NCBI GenBank assembly: GCA_000711775.1
Contig: ARYC01017339.1
Location: 20,780 to 84,779 of the forward strand
DNA from: Oxytricha trifallax
Lineage: Eukaryota; Ciliophora; Spirotrichea; Sporadotrichida; Oxytrichidae
Reading direction: 5' to 3'
Length of the DNA stretch: 64,000 nucleotides
The position numbers were made by a program, and so were the translations under genes. Each line of letters starts with the position of its first letter. The stretch's first letter is position 1. Of the stretch, positions 1 to 12,179 are shown piece after piece. The notes beneath the pieces are model-generated. The model had not been told where the DNA came from. It made no database searches and worked only from the letters and a program-made list of their open reading frames with translations.

Positions 1-186
1 AACTTATGCTTTTATTTATTTGTTAGATCATATTACTATTTTAACAATGTATAATTTCTCTACAGAAATTTACTTAAAAAATATTAAAAATCGTTTAATT
101 TAAAAATTTCTAATTTCAATAAAACTTAAATTAATTTTAATAATTTTAAGCCTATTTTTGATATATTTATACATTATCTCATAAAT

Positions 187-1949
187 AATGAAGATTATTA
201 TTTAGTATACCTACCTCCAGACATCTAAACATTATACAGTTACCCAGACAAAACTCCAATTAGTCATGGATCAACACAAACCTTAATATCTTCACTTCAA
301 CTTTCAGCCGAAGACGAAGACCTACATGCTAAAATAGTTTATGATAGATAAATCCACGATTAAAATAAGTAAAGATTCTTATAGTCTTTGTAGTCTCATA
401 AAGAGCAGCTAAATTAGTTGTTAGGGTTGGAAAGTTTACAATAGTAGGAAGAGTATTGGAGTTAAATTACTGATACGATGTTTGATTGGGCCTGGATGAA
501 TGTTGGCAATTAATTATTTAGTAACACAATGTGAAATATGAAACATACAGACAATATTTGCTCTTATTATTGCATATAATTCTTGGCACTAGATGTTTTG
601 GGACCTATCACATTCCTGGGGAGATTGCTATGATGCCGTTGTTGGATCTAATGAATCACAGCGTAGGTGAAGAGAAACTGGGTTACTTTGTCCAGCCAAT
701 TGGTTTGAACATCAAAATGCTGGAGAGATACGACACAAACAGGATCAATAAGGAGCTCGAACTGGATTACCAGGCTGAATTGCAAGATTATGAAGATTAC
801 GATGCTACTTTGGAATGGGAAAGCCAAGACTTTGATTAGCATTATGATGACTATGGAGATAGGTAAGCTTGTTACTATTTGTTTAAAATACGTGCCAAAT
901 TCATCACAATTGAGTTGCTAGTTTACTATAATTATTTGCCTAAATTGAAAAAGCCATTGAAATAGAGAGACCCAGATTCAGAATCAGAAACAGAGGAGGA
1001 TAAATATATCTAGTAAGATCCACTTGAAAAGATATGGGATTTAAACTCTGATAAGATATTTTTTGGAAAGCGTTTGATGAATAAAGACAATACTTAAATT
1101 AAAAAATGATTTTTAAGTATAAACCAAAAAGGGTTATAATATCTTTCTTAAACATGAAAAATAGTGCTTTTTGTTTTATAAAATTGAAGAGGGTGAGGAA
1201 TTGCATCTTTGCTATGGAGAAAGAGCTAACTCATTTTTGTTAGTAGAGTATGGTTTTACTCTTCCAAATAATCGCTATGACTTCGTCAGATTAAACACTG
1301 TAACTTTAGAATCAATTCAAAAGATTCTTTATCATTCAAACAATAAACAAATAGCCAATGTCAACTCTGATCAATTCAAAGCCAATTTGTAAGAAAAATA
1401 CAAAATGAAGCCTCAAATTAGAATTGAACTTAAACTCAGTGGGTTGCATAGGGATTTATTGAGATATTTAAGGTGTCTAGTACTTACATAGCAAAGTTGT
1501 GAAAATGTAACAAATGAGCAAATAAGCATAGAGTAGGAAGTTTAAGTACTTGAAATGTATAAGTAAATAGCTTAATAGAGATTGAATAAATACCCAACTA
1601 CTCTATAGCAAGACAAGGAGCTTTTAGAAGTTGTGTAAAATAAACTTGATGGCATATTTTAGTTATAAAATTTCAAATTATATACCTTAAATGATTATAA
1701 AGTAAAAGCATCGAATATCACTGGATGTATCAATATGTTTTAATCTACAGATTAGGTCAGAAAGAAATACTAGAACATCAAATCACTTATTGTACTCAAG
1801 CATAAGAAGTTTTACTAAAGAGTCAGGGTGATTTTTTAAAGTTTAAAGAAGGGGTTTTGGGGTTTGCAGATACAAATACAATGGCTGATTATATAGATGA
1901 AGCAAGGACTTCAGTCAAGTTTGATAGTAAAATCCAAAGTAATTAATGA
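187..1949 (+). CDS. SET-domain lysine methyltransferase, 5' end missing
   Basis: Likely a SETD/Rubisco-LSMT class protein methyltransferase. Read with TAA/TAG as Gln, the first segment ends in FDWAWMNVG; excising the IES at 503-582 (pointer TTGGCA) gives WAWMNVGTRCFGTYHIPGE, the usual motif ahead of the SET core. PLLDLMNHS (about 635-660) matches the NHS cofactor-binding motif. After a long acidic insertion, GEELHLCYGERANSFLLVEYGF (about 1190-1255) is the conserved C-terminal SET motif. A substrate-binding-like helical tail ends at TGA 1947-1949. Two more interruptions must exist because the frame changes near 1080-1165 and near 1720-1750; I did not find clean pointers for them. The N-terminal part of SET, with the GxG motif, is not present downstream of base 1, so it lies upstream or is scrambled elsewhere. 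Family call is firm; the exact substrate is unknown. Confidence 0.75.
503..582. other. IES, 80 bp, pointer TTGGCA
   Basis: TTGGCA occurs at 503-508 and again at 583-588. Removing 503-582 joins WMNVG directly to TRCFGTY in one frame, restoring a SET motif and deleting an in-frame TGA. Confidence 0.85.
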
Positions 1950-2154
1950 AGTAATTATAATGATTGTGATGGAAAGCTTAGTTGTATTTAATATAACATA
2001 TATCAGAATAATTCAAATTTAAATATAATTCAAATTATAGGGCTAATGTTAAATTATAGAAATATTTCAAATATATAATTTAACATAATCGAATTTTATT
2101 AAAAATGAATGCTATTCAATTTTTTCCCTTAAAAAATTATACATTAATTTAAAC

Positions 2155-5100
2155 ATGAGTGCAATATCCAAGGAACATGTGGGTGGTCTAATGGCAGCCA
2201 TAGACAAGTCTGTGGATGATTTAGAAGATCTAGCCCTAAATCAAAAGTAGCTCTCTTCTCCTTAAAAATCAGATAGATCTGCTGGTGCAGGTGGTCGAAA
2301 TCATACTTTAAATAAAAGTATAGATTTTCATAGAGATATTTCTGTAATTTAATATTTATGTTCGATATGAGCAATCTCCTAAGACATTTGAACAAATTAA
2401 AAATAATATAAGAGATGAGATAAAGCAAAGAAAAGAGAAAAATGAAGCCAATTAGCTACTAGCGAAGTATAAAAAACTCCTTTAGAAATAAGATGCTTCT
2501 GATGTCCATAACATCCAGTAAGAGAAAATAGACTTTGTATTACAATTTTTATTCAAAAATTTACTAAGTATTATAAATAGCCCTTCTCCCTCTAAACATC
2601 AATGAAGATTTATCGGAGGCGGTTCTATATGCATACTTCGCGATCCGCTACTTTGACGAGCATATCTTCAAAGTAATTCTAACAAGGACTGGGAAGTTTC
2701 AAGCAGACCGTACTCTCAATCAAATATTTGCAAAGGATAGGAGCTATCAAAGTTTGACTACGGAGAAAAGCTATTCTAGATACAGATTGAACTAGGTAGC
2801 ATTTGAAATTGCGCTTGAGAAAGACTACTTATTATATATTTTAACAACGGATAAATCTCTAAATATCATAAATAGTGTTTTGCATTGTATTTAAAAGTTT
2901 AATTACTTAGATGTCGCTTTTCATTTTATAGAGACTGGTCAAGTCCTTATTATTATTCTAACTGAAATTTTTTCATTCAAAGTTCTTAGTTATTATTTTG
3001 ATAATTTTATTACATGGGAAATGGTAAGAAAGATGATTTCCAGACGTCAAGAATACCTAGTAAAGTAATGCATTAAATACGGTTGTAAATTTGATCCAGG
3101 GTCTGCTAGTCTCAAGAAAATCGTATTTGCTGGTAGAACCGCAGCACCCTTAGAAGATAGAACTATCAAATTAGTCTTTTTTTTTAAATAAGAATTATTC
3201 CTCTATACTTAATAGAATTTCTTATAAAGTATAAAATACTATCTAAATTAGTGGACTTTATCCAAGTGATGCTTGAGTTAAGATGGAAAAGTAAGGAAAT
3301 AAGAGAAGTTTTGGTCAACTATACTAAGAAAGGCAAGATTGACTCTGTTGATATGCGTGAGCTCTTCCTAATGTTTGCAGTTAAAAGAAAGATCAAGCTA
3401 AGAAAATAAATTTAAAGATTTCATGTTAACAATACTACGTTGCAGCATTTAACTATATTTATTTTAATAAGCTAATGTCTTTTCTTATCAACGCAGAAGA
3501 ATTTATGATGGAATTTCACGAGGACAATTTCATAGATGTTATTGAGAACGACGCATATGATATGGGAGTACTTTTGTTCAGAGAGTACTTCTTGCAAATT
3601 AATGCTAACCCTGAAAAGATAGTAGGGCTTTTAGTCAATGCCTTTACTAAAACTAATGGTCTTTTGGAAGCTAAATGTTTCCTTTTAAAGAGATTCATTA
3701 TGAAGATGAAAATTTAATATGAATTCAACAAATGTATTGTTATTTTAAGTATTTTGCTTATTGAGATTGCATTTAGTTGAAATATAATTCAAATGGTTTT
3801 TAATGATGAACTTTGAGTAAGCTAATAAATTCTTAGAAGCAGTTGAGTAAAGGGTAAACGATTCCTCAAAGGGTAATATTCTGATCTTAACTTTGAATGT
3901 TATCAAGGCTACTTGCTTGCTTGTTGAACTCCTTGAGAAGGTAAAATCTTAATTTAGTTTCCTCAGTCGAAGAGTATATGAGATCAGGCAGAAACTGGTC
4001 TAATTGGCTAATGCTTTTATGAATGATATGCAGTCAGAAGAGGAAATGAGATTTTATTTACTAGAGAGAGACCTTCATATGATTTATTAGATAAACCCCA
4101 TATTTAATTCTTGAATAAATTTGGCAATTTAAAATTTTATAAGATAAACCTTGATGAAAGAGACTCGTTAAATATAATATACGATCATGAAATCATTGAA
4201 CTTCTGAAGAACCCATTCGCTTAGAACATAGTTTAACAAATTTGGTCAAGTCAGTATAATAACTCTCACTCTTTGTTCACAGTTAGTAGTGTTCATAGAT
4301 TACTATTTGACTATAATCATTGCTAGTACGATGAAGAAGAAAACTTGAGGTTTTACAAGTGGAGAGATCTACATAAATATGGGTGTCATGGAAAAATCAA
4401 TAAATCTTTAACACATTTTTACATTTTAAATGTTAATCTTTATAATGGATTCTAAAACCCCATCGATCAATTAAGAATCGAGGATTGGGGTTAAGTACAA
4501 TTAAATTAAAAATTATTAATTATTGGCTGAAAATAAATATAATTAGGCTAAAATCAAATTTGCACACCCTGATTAGATTATTTTATAAGGACAATTAATC
4601 GAGCCAATAATTTCTATAATTAACCCATACATTAAAATTATACGCCAATAATAATTAATTTTTAATTTAATTGTTCTTAACCCCAATCTTCGTGTCTTTA
4701 TTGATTAATGGTGTTTTAGTTTTAAGTCTGGAGATATTCAGGAGAATCCAGACATTTAGTTCAATCAATCTGCACTCTCATCTTTGTAATAATCTTTCAT
4801 CTCTTGATAGTTGATCATTTATCAAACTCTCTGACTTTAATTGACAGTAACGATTAGATTTAATTCTGGAAGAACAAATACAATGAGAGATGGATTATGA
4901 ATAACAAATTGACTCAAGATACCATTGACTAGAGATTCAGTATGATATAAATGTGGTATGAGAGAGTTTATAACTTTTAATATGATGCGCAGATTATATT
5001 AGGCTTGATGCATTTGTCATGGATGTACATCATGCAGCACGGATTTAATGTGGTGTTTGCAACAAAAAACAAGAGATTCACTCATTTAGTTTTAATAAAA

Positions 5101-8100
5101 ATAAACTAATAGTAAATTAATCTATTCAAAAGATTTGAAAGGTTTTGTATGTTATTTCATAGTGCTTAAATTCATAAATTAGTTAACTTTGGGAATTTCC
5201 TTGATTTCTCAGCATTCTTAATAACCTTGCTTTATACTTTCACCTACTACAAAGGCTATAGATTGAACACATTCCTTTAGAGTTTCTAATCTTGGGAACT
5301 TGGAGAAATCTATTGGTACAATTACATGAGAAGCCCCATAAATGAGAGTGCAGTTCTAATCTCTTTTATGGTTGTGCTCTGGCTTAAAATTGGTTATTAA
5401 TTCAAGCTAATCAATTTAACAGGAGGGATCTATGCAGTATTAGTGAAGCTATTTAATCAAATGCTTATATACGCAGTTTTCTATTTCTCAGTTCTTTTTA
5501 TATTCTCAGTCATTGGAGTTGTACTGTTTAATGATATGGAAGAGTTTAGAGCACTTCATACTACACTTTTCACAATGTTTAAAGCAACAATACAAGAATA
5601 TGATGTTGACAAAATGAAGGATGCCAGAGTTGGAGCTTTCTTAGGATACTTTTACTACTTGAGTTTCTTGATTCTGAATATCATACTCATTATCAATTTG
5701 ATTGTCGCGAGACTAGCTCATTCTTACAAAATTTACAATAAAGATAGGGAGATTTTGAAACTTTTAGCTACTCTTAGTGTCAGAGAAGTCTCCGAGGCAG
5801 ATGATAAGTACAGTGCAGTAATTTCTGCTCCTTTTCCATTAAACATAATGAACTTGGTTTTTGGAAGTATAGTTATCTCAATGAAATCTCAAACTGCAAA
5901 CATTGTACTTCTCAGTATATATTACTTACCACTGTCCTTTGTATGCATAACAGTCTTTATCGTGTACTAATTGATAATTCTTCCATTTTGCTACTTCAAA
6001 ATAATCGGGCATAAGTTTGCCTTAATGGTAAAATCTCCCTAAGGTATAGGTGCTAGATCTACTTTAGATAGAGCTGGTTAAGCGATAGTATTCCTGATAT
6101 GTGGATTACCTTTACTCGCTCTTTCAACGTTCGTAGATATATTCTGGTTTATAAAACATCTTTGCATGATGGATTTAGATAAGAGTCACTTATAAGTTTA
6201 GTAGACTACAAATCTAAATAGGAGAACTTACAAGAAAATGATTCAGTACTTTGAGTAGAAAAATGAACAGCTAGTTCCTTAGAAAAAAGTTGCTGAAGAC
6301 CTTAGAGATTATCTTGATGTAGTGGAGGGCATCAGATGTCTTGTTTTTGGAAGACCAAAGAAAATACCAAACGACAAAGTGGGTCTATATGTTACCTATG
6401 CCTAATAGTATATCTAGCAAGCTTAAGGAAAGAAAACTCAAGGATTTGAGTTAATGATGGAGGGTCTAGAAACTAAGGAAGATGTAGTAGAGCAAGTTGT
6501 AAAGGAATATGAAGTGGTAAAACAAGTACTTTTGAACAATTCTATCCCAGTTGATATGAGAGAAATCTAATAAAATAATGTTAAGAGAAAGGGATGGGGT
6601 AAGAGACTTCTCTTTGATAAGAAAACTTTTCATGCCTTACTTTTGGATTTAGAGCGCATGAGAAATGTTCTTAACTTAAAGAAGAGTTTCTACATCTTCC
6701 ATATATAATTAAAATCAAGTCTTATTTAGTAATTAGTATGGAAGTCTTTATTATACCTTATGAGGGAAAGCCAGCTTAGCTTACAAGCTGGCACTTAAAA
6801 GTAGAGCAACGTATTACTAATACTCTAAAATTCTTGAACACCTCAAGACTTTTGAAAATCATTGGCTATGACCCTATTTATCACATTAAAATGGAGAATA
6901 TCAATTTCGCTATGGGAAACAAAATCCCTGTCTACGAAGATCAAGTTCACCTAAATCAGATCAAAGTTCAAGTTCCCCATTAATTCAAATCGGAAAGAAA
7001 GATCGTGGGAGAAGCTCGTCAAGAAAATCTTAATCAAAACATGAACTTTATGTTAAACAAGTATTAAAATTCCTCCAGACAAATCAAAGAAATCACTGAT
7101 ATCTTGAAGAGGTTAAATACAAGCAATAGCTAACTGTACAGAGATATGGTTGTACCAAGTGACAATAAGTAATAGGTGAATCAAGAAAACAAAAACCCTA
7201 ATAAAAATTAGGTGAAAAAGCGAAGTGCTTATAACTACAATGAAATTGACGATGGTTAGAGGGATAGTGATTAATTGATCAAGAAAGACTCTTATATCGA
7301 TCATGAAATTTTAAAATTAAAAAATTGTATTTATAAAATTTAAACAGAAAATATATCCAATATGATTAATTAAAAAATGGAACATACCTGAGAACAACAA
7401 TAAATACTACATACGGTAAGTAAGTTATATTATTTTCATTTAAACTTAGCAATTATCGTTATAATTAATGATTTTTTTATAGAATTGCACAAGACACTGA
7501 TATTCAATATAAAATAGCTTGAAAATAATTAATTAATATTACAAATAAAGGAAATATTATCAGCTAATAAAACAAAGAGAGGAGACACCATCGTTATTTA
7601 GATTATCTCGAAAATAATTATAATCTCTAATTATATGATATATCTAAGGCTCATAAACTTGTTCGCTAAATCAATTCATTTAGAGTAGAATTGCAAATAA
7701 TAAATATAAACGCAGTTTATATTAGGGTGGAATTATTTATATTTAAGCAAACATTTTTTCGCAGTTTTATATTTATATTGATGCATATACTTAAAACTAT
7801 TAAATTAATGCCAGTTATTCTGTATTTTGTATTTATCATTTCCAAATGTTTTGTGTTTTTTCAATAATAATCACGGTGGTGACAGAGTATCATTTGCTTT
7901 GAACCCTATCATATCAAATGACATGCATGATTTTATTATTATTATTGGAAAATTAATAAACCATTTTTTGTTAATTTTTTAAAAAAGATCATGATGTGAA
8001 TTACGATTCAAGAAATTCTAAGTAGAAACAAGTGAACTACATTTCTCCATCTAAATTAGGAGTTATCGGAAATGATGAGTATTTGGACTTTGATAAGAAA

Positions 8101-8235
8101 AACAGCAAAAATAAAAATATGAGGATTCATTACAGTGAGAGAAGCGACACTGAAGCATAAGTTACTGAAGAAGAGGAATCTGATGGTAAGAAGCCAGGTC
8201 ACGGCTAAGTAAACTAAATGAAGAAGAAGAAATGA
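2155..8235 (+). CDS. Large TRP-like cation channel, interrupted by several IESs
   Basis: A very long membrane protein with a large cytoplasmic N-terminus, a helical membrane region at about 4.72-6.2 kb and a charged C-terminal tail. The membrane part includes a run near 4770-4830 (IFVIIFHLLIVDHL), another at 5200-5260, and the probable pore-forming helices around 5440-5720 (MLIYAVFYFSVLFIFSVIG, then LSFLILNIILIINLIVARL). This resembles the ion-transport domain of TRP-superfamily channels; the exact subfamily is inference. Five IESs resolve cleanly (3168, 4089, 4453, 5086, 7299), each restoring the frame. Other frame changes near 2344-2371 (possibly a 28-nt GT-AG intron), 2540-2590, 3415-3475, 3715-3800 and 6686-6729 remain unresolved. 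The start ATG follows an AT-rich leader; the stop is TGA 8233-8235. The tail after the last IES is acidic and Lys-rich. Confidence 0.7.
3168..3244. other. IES, 77 bp, pointer AAATTAGT
   Basis: AAATTAGT at 3168-3175 and 3245-3252. Excision joins RTIKLV to DFIQVMLELRW in frame (77 bp shifts the frame, so the match is informative). Confidence 0.88.
4089..4141. other. IES, 53 bp, pointer AGATAAACC
   Basis: The 9-bp word AGATAAACC occurs at 4089-4097 and 4142-4150. Excision joins LHMIYQIN to LDERDSLNIIY and removes an in-frame TGA. Confidence 0.9.
4453..4716. mobile_element. 264-bp MITE-like IES with about 75-bp inverted repeats, TA pointer
   Basis: Left end begins TAAAACCCC at 4453; right end is GGTGTTTTA ending at 4718. 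The outer ~75 bp of each side are imperfect inverted repeats (shared inner word GATTGGGGTTAAG and a long AT-rich block ending TTATTGGC). The element is flanked by TA, typical of Tc1/mariner-type insertion. Removing it with one TA joins LYNGFQ to FQVWRYSGESR and keeps the channel frame open. No transposase is encoded inside. Confidence 0.88.
5086..5178. other. IES, 93 bp, pointer TTAGTT
   Basis: TTAGTT at 5086-5091 and 5179-5184. Excision joins NKRFTHLV to NFGNFLDFSAF within the membrane region of the channel. The length is a multiple of three, so frame alone does not prove it; the clean sequence join does. Confidence 0.8.
7299..7986. other. Long IES, 688 bp, pointer GATCATGA
   Basis: GATCATGA at 7299-7306 and 7987-7994. 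Removing 688 bp (1 mod 3) joins KKDSYIDHD to VNYDSRNSKQ and restores the C-terminal tail. The segment is AT-rich, holds no ORF I can support and has no obvious long terminal inverted repeat. Confidence 0.88.
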
Positions 8236-8450
8236 AATGTTTTACTTAATACACTGTATGTTAATATAAGCGATTTCACATTTACAACTTAATTTAATGA
8301 TTATCAACTGTTAATTAAAATGAATTGTTTATCGCATGATGTTCAACTTTATCAACAAAATTTAATGTCATAAATAATCATAAAATAATATTTCTCTTAA
8401 ATTGAAACAAGTTTTCCATTTTGCAGAATCTTTGAACCTCCCCTATATTA
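8236..8450. other. AT-rich spacer
   Basis: Between the channel stop and the stop of the minus-strand gene that follows. I see no gene or repeat in it; transcripts on both sides converge here. Confidence 0.6.
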
Positions 8451-9102
8451 TCACTCCAAAAAAACATCTCGTACTTCCTCAGGCTCAAACTTAAAAATTT
8501 CATAAACTTTGCATCATTTTCGTTGTTATAGTAAAGCATAACTGGCACTTTACAGTATGTCTCTTTGAGATATCCCAGAATTTGAGTTATTTATCTTTGT
8601 TATTATTTTATTGTGAGATGGCCATTTCCACAACCCATTTTTTCACACTACGAATCTTCTTAAGTGTTTTTGGAATTTGAAGTTCCTTTTGAGCTTGCTC
8701 TGCAATCGTTTTTGTGAATTATTAAATTCTAAAGTACAATCCTGAATCTATATAAAGTTTCTGAGGTCAAAAGCTGTGGCTTTATAAGGAAATAGGACTT
8801 TAGGAAGGAAATCGTTTGGTGTTAATCTTAAAATATCAAGTGATTTATCTTTAGGATCTTGCTAGTTAAAAAATTACAATATGTATTAACAGTGAAGTTT
8901 CTTGATCAATTTTCGCATTAATAGAAGGTGTGTTTTAACTTAAATTTCCTTAAGATCCATGATTATTTTAGCTTTCATCAATAAAGAAAGATTCCTCTAT
9001 ATTATTTGAGCTCATGTTTATCCTCTCTGACTTGTCATCATCAATCCCATTTTTCATGTCTTTATTTATCTGCTTAAACATTTCATCACAACTTTGTTTC
9101 AT
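8451..9102 (-). CDS. Hypothetical protein
   Basis: Not recognised. From ATG at 9102 the minus strand reads a hydrophilic segment (MKQSCDEMFKQINKDMKNG) rich in Asn and Asp, then a probable short intron ending ACTAG near 8870, then a more ordered part (LTPNDFLPKVLFPYKA; later KELQIPKTLKKIRSVKKWVV). The frame changes at a TATATA run near 8755 and again between about 8500 and 8600, so more IESs, introns or sequence errors are present. The last readable stretch, FKFEPEEVRDVFLE, ends at TGA (8451-8453). Upstream on the same strand (about 9105-9220) another open frame may be a further exon. No signal peptide or membrane segment is visible. Confidence 0.4.
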
Positions 9103-9407
9103 TTATACGTTTGTTGATGATGAAAAAGTGCTGCTTGAGCAAAGAGTCCAGCATACGACTGCTTTATGCTTGAAACTTTTATCTAATTTTGATGTAAAGC
9201 CCTATGCTAAAAAATAAAAAGAAATTTGATGATTAAGAAACATTTTGATATAAGATCATCATTTTTAATTTCATATATATATATTTAGCTATATTTATTC
9301 CTCAGTTAGTCTATAATAAGGAATATATTGATTTAAATCATAAGTTAAAAAAGTAATGTTTTTTATTATGTTTAGAATTTAATTTTTTTTACATTAATTT
9401 GGGTTTA

Positions 9408-11809
9408 TCATTATAGAGCACCGATTTCTTCATTAAAAAAACGCCATTAAAATAATAAAGTTGACATAGTAATTTATACAACCATTTAATCCAGTTCATC
9501 TCTAATTTAAGCCAGCTCCTACAAGGTGGCTCTCTGCCCTGGTGTGATAATATTCCCACCTTTTTCAAGCTAAAAGCTTTTAGAGAATAAGTATGACACA
9601 CCTGCTAGAAAAGTTGCTCCTATTAAAATCCTAGTACCTACTATAAGGAGGACTAAGAGGTATAGCGATTTATAAAAGGGGTCCTGAATAAAATTTTTGA
9701 ATTCTGCAAAGTTGTAGAAATTCACTTGATAAAGAGAGACTATCGCATTGAAAATTGTCTTGAATTCTTTTACATCTTAGTTCAGTAATACAAACAATCC
9801 CTATAAACAATCATAATTAAAATAGTATATGTTCTAACCGAGATACCCCCCCCTCAACCTTAACCGAGATACCCCTCCCCATACCCCCTCCACCCCCAAC
9901 CTATTTTATAATAATAAAATAATATAATAATTTATAAAATCTTTTATAAATGAGTATTTTATAAATTAATCATTATTATTAATTTAAATATAATTAAGAT
10001 TATTAAGCTTTAATTATAAATAAAAATAATATTCAATCAATAAAATTTTAAAATTCTCATTATAAAAGATTTTATAAATTATTATAATTATTTAATCAAT
10101 AATTTTCAAAATTCTCATTTATAAAAGATTTTATAAATTATTAAATTATTTTTTTATTATAAAATAGGTTGGGGGTGGGGAGGGGTATGGGGAGGGGTAT
10201 CTCGGTGTATGGTGGGGAGGGGGGTGGGGAGGGGTATCTCGGTTAGAACAAGTATTCATACAATAGACCAACAAAGAAAGCAGACTGACATCACAAAAAA
10301 AGTAATGAGTAAATATGGCTTTAATCTGTAGATAGAATTCAGGATTCTTTTGAGAGAAGAGAAAATTTTGAATTGGCATAAAATTTGATAGAATCTAAAA
10401 GGTAAAAATATCCCACCAAAAGCCAAGAATACCAACTGTATTTGCCACAGTACTATATACTAATTGAAGTCATAAAATATGTCAACATCATTAAAAGTGT
10501 ATTGGTTCAAAGTTTTCATAAAGCCTGTGTTTGTTAATTGCGTAAAAGTAGCACCTATGTTAAATAAGTACTATATTATAACCAAAAAGGTTACTAGTTT
10601 CTCCGATAGACCATACGATGCTTCGTATATTGTCCTAGCAATCATGCACAAAACAATGATTAAGAAGACAATAATATAAGTTTTATGAAAGATATTTTTG
10701 AAAGTCATTTCATTTTGAAATAAATGTAGATGTTTGTGATTCTTTTTTCACTTTCAACTGTAGCGTTAATTGAGTAAAACTTATACGAGCCCATCAAAAT
10801 TCCATCTCCATTATCTTCTACTGAAAAAATAAAGATGAAGTAAGAGTCAACCCAGGTGCAGTAAATATTCCATTATACTATCACAGCGCGAGTATACTCG
10901 TCAAGCCATTTGTTCTACTCTAATTTTTGCAAAATCTTTATTGTTCAATTGTTGTAAAAATTGAAATCCACAAGAAATGCATCATTTTTATAGTCAGTGC
11001 TAAATCCTTGATAAAGTGAAATATTTATTAGGGTATAAATGTTATTTCATGCAGTATCTAGTGCTATAAGATTAATATATCCTTATATTTGTTGGCTTGC
11101 TTTGATACTCTTCACAGTTTTTCAAGGCACATTTCGATCTATTTGTGAAAGGAACTGGATAATAATAAGCTTTTGTCGTACCTTGTTCCCCTCTCCCATT
11201 ATCTATGTAATTCTTATTGCATTGCTTACTGTACATAGCTTTCACACATTCTATAAATCAATTCAATAAAAAGTAAAGCAATTTATTATGATTGTAGATT
11301 TTGATATTACCTTGAGTTAGTTGTGGAATTGTTGAGCAGTTAAGCTTTACAAACATGCAGTCTGAAGTATCTACTCTAAATTAAACCATTCTTGTTAAAC
11401 CGATCGGCTGTAATGGAGAACTTAAATACTCATTCCATATTTTTTAACCTACAAATTCTAAAGTTTAAAGACAGATCCTTTAAAATTCTAAAACAAGAAA
11501 CACTATAAACTACATACTTAGCAAATTCTAAATGTAATTGTAGACTTGTGGATAATTAGAGAATTCAGTGACATTAGGCTCTAAGTTAAAGTATTCAATC
11601 AAATTCATTCTCATTGTGTAAAGTTCAATATCTCCATTTGATATTTTCTAGGATGACAAAATAACTAGCACCTAGAAGCAATTATAGTAGATTCTTATGG
11701 ATTTACTTACTGTGTAAAATACTACATAAAGCAATAAAGTCAATCACTCATAATTAGTAGATAAAATTATGTTAGTGAAAGTCTTCTGTCTCTTTTTTGA
11801 AATTATCAT
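9408..11809 (-). CDS. Polycystin (PKD2-like) cation channel
   Basis: Six-helix channel of the polycystin family. From ATG 11809 the protein starts MIISKKRQK; an IES (pointer GACTTT) then joins to the first helix LLLYVVFYTVLVILS across a 39-nt intron. The extracellular domain shows the family hallmark PLQPIGLTRMVQFRV and later NKWLDEYTRAV with NIYCTWVDSYF, as in PKD2. Helices follow (IIVFLIIVLCMIARTIYE; LVFLAFGGIFLPFRFYQIL; YLLITFFVMSVCFLCW), then the pore region FNAIVSLYQVNFYNFAEF and a last helix. The tail QELAQIRDELDQMVVQI is amphipathic and ends at TGA 9408-9410. A 34-nt intron between helix and pore contains a 427-bp IES. One in-frame TGA at 10945-10947 lies in the extracellular domain without a resolvable IES. 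Confidence 0.85.
9824..10250. mobile_element. 427-bp inverted-repeat IES inside an intron, very C/G-rich ends
   Basis: AGTAT flanks both sides (9824-9828, 10251-10255). Just inside are inverted termini TGTTCTAACCG and CGGTTAGAACA, then arms with repeated ACCGAGATACCCC and runs of CCCCTCCCC on one strand, and an AT-rich core that is also partly inverted. Removing it leaves a 34-nt GTATG...TTATAG intron of the polycystin gene, so excision and splicing are nested. The G-rich strand could form quadruplexes (inference). Confidence 0.82.
11736..11777. other. IES, 42 bp, pointer GACTTT (AAAGTC on +)
   Basis: AAAGTC at 11736-11741 and 11778-11783 on +. Excision removes an in-frame TGA and joins KKRQKT to LLLYVVFYT, giving polycystin a clean first membrane helix. 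Confidence 0.82.
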
Positions 11810-12179
11810 TTTAAATTCTCAAATTATTGCTTAAAATTAGATGATACAATATATTAAATTATATTAATTGGTTATTATTATTATTGGTTGTAAGAATACT
11901 TGGATGAGCTCAATTTTAAAAGATAATTATCTGAAATTTTCTTTTTTAGCAATTATTAATTAATGTTATATTTAATAAATCACAGTAAACTTCTCAGAAT
12001 TTCTCAAATCTATTTTCAAATAAAGATGATATATAATCTTGAAAATAACTTTTAATTCCCATTTTAATTAGGCCTTGATAATCAAAATTCTATAAATTCA
12101 TATTTAACTCAACTAACATATTTCAGGAATATTATATTATAATTATTAAAATTAAATTAATTAACTTATTAATAACAAA
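11810..12179. other. Intergenic AT-rich stretch between divergent genes
   Basis: 370 bp between two gene starts facing away from each other, so both promoters should lie here or in the macronuclear subtelomere. Nothing specific is recognisable. Confidence 0.5.

Noticed and set aside
861-921. GTAAGC...CTAG segment as an intron in the SET gene
   Set aside because: Removing it creates an early TGA, while the unspliced frame gives an acidic, clearly coding stretch.
10146-10379. Minus-strand frame with Pro/His-rich repeats (PPHPPPHHTP)
   Set aside because: The Pro-rich part is the C-rich arm of the inverted-repeat IES, fused by chance to a true polycystin exon.
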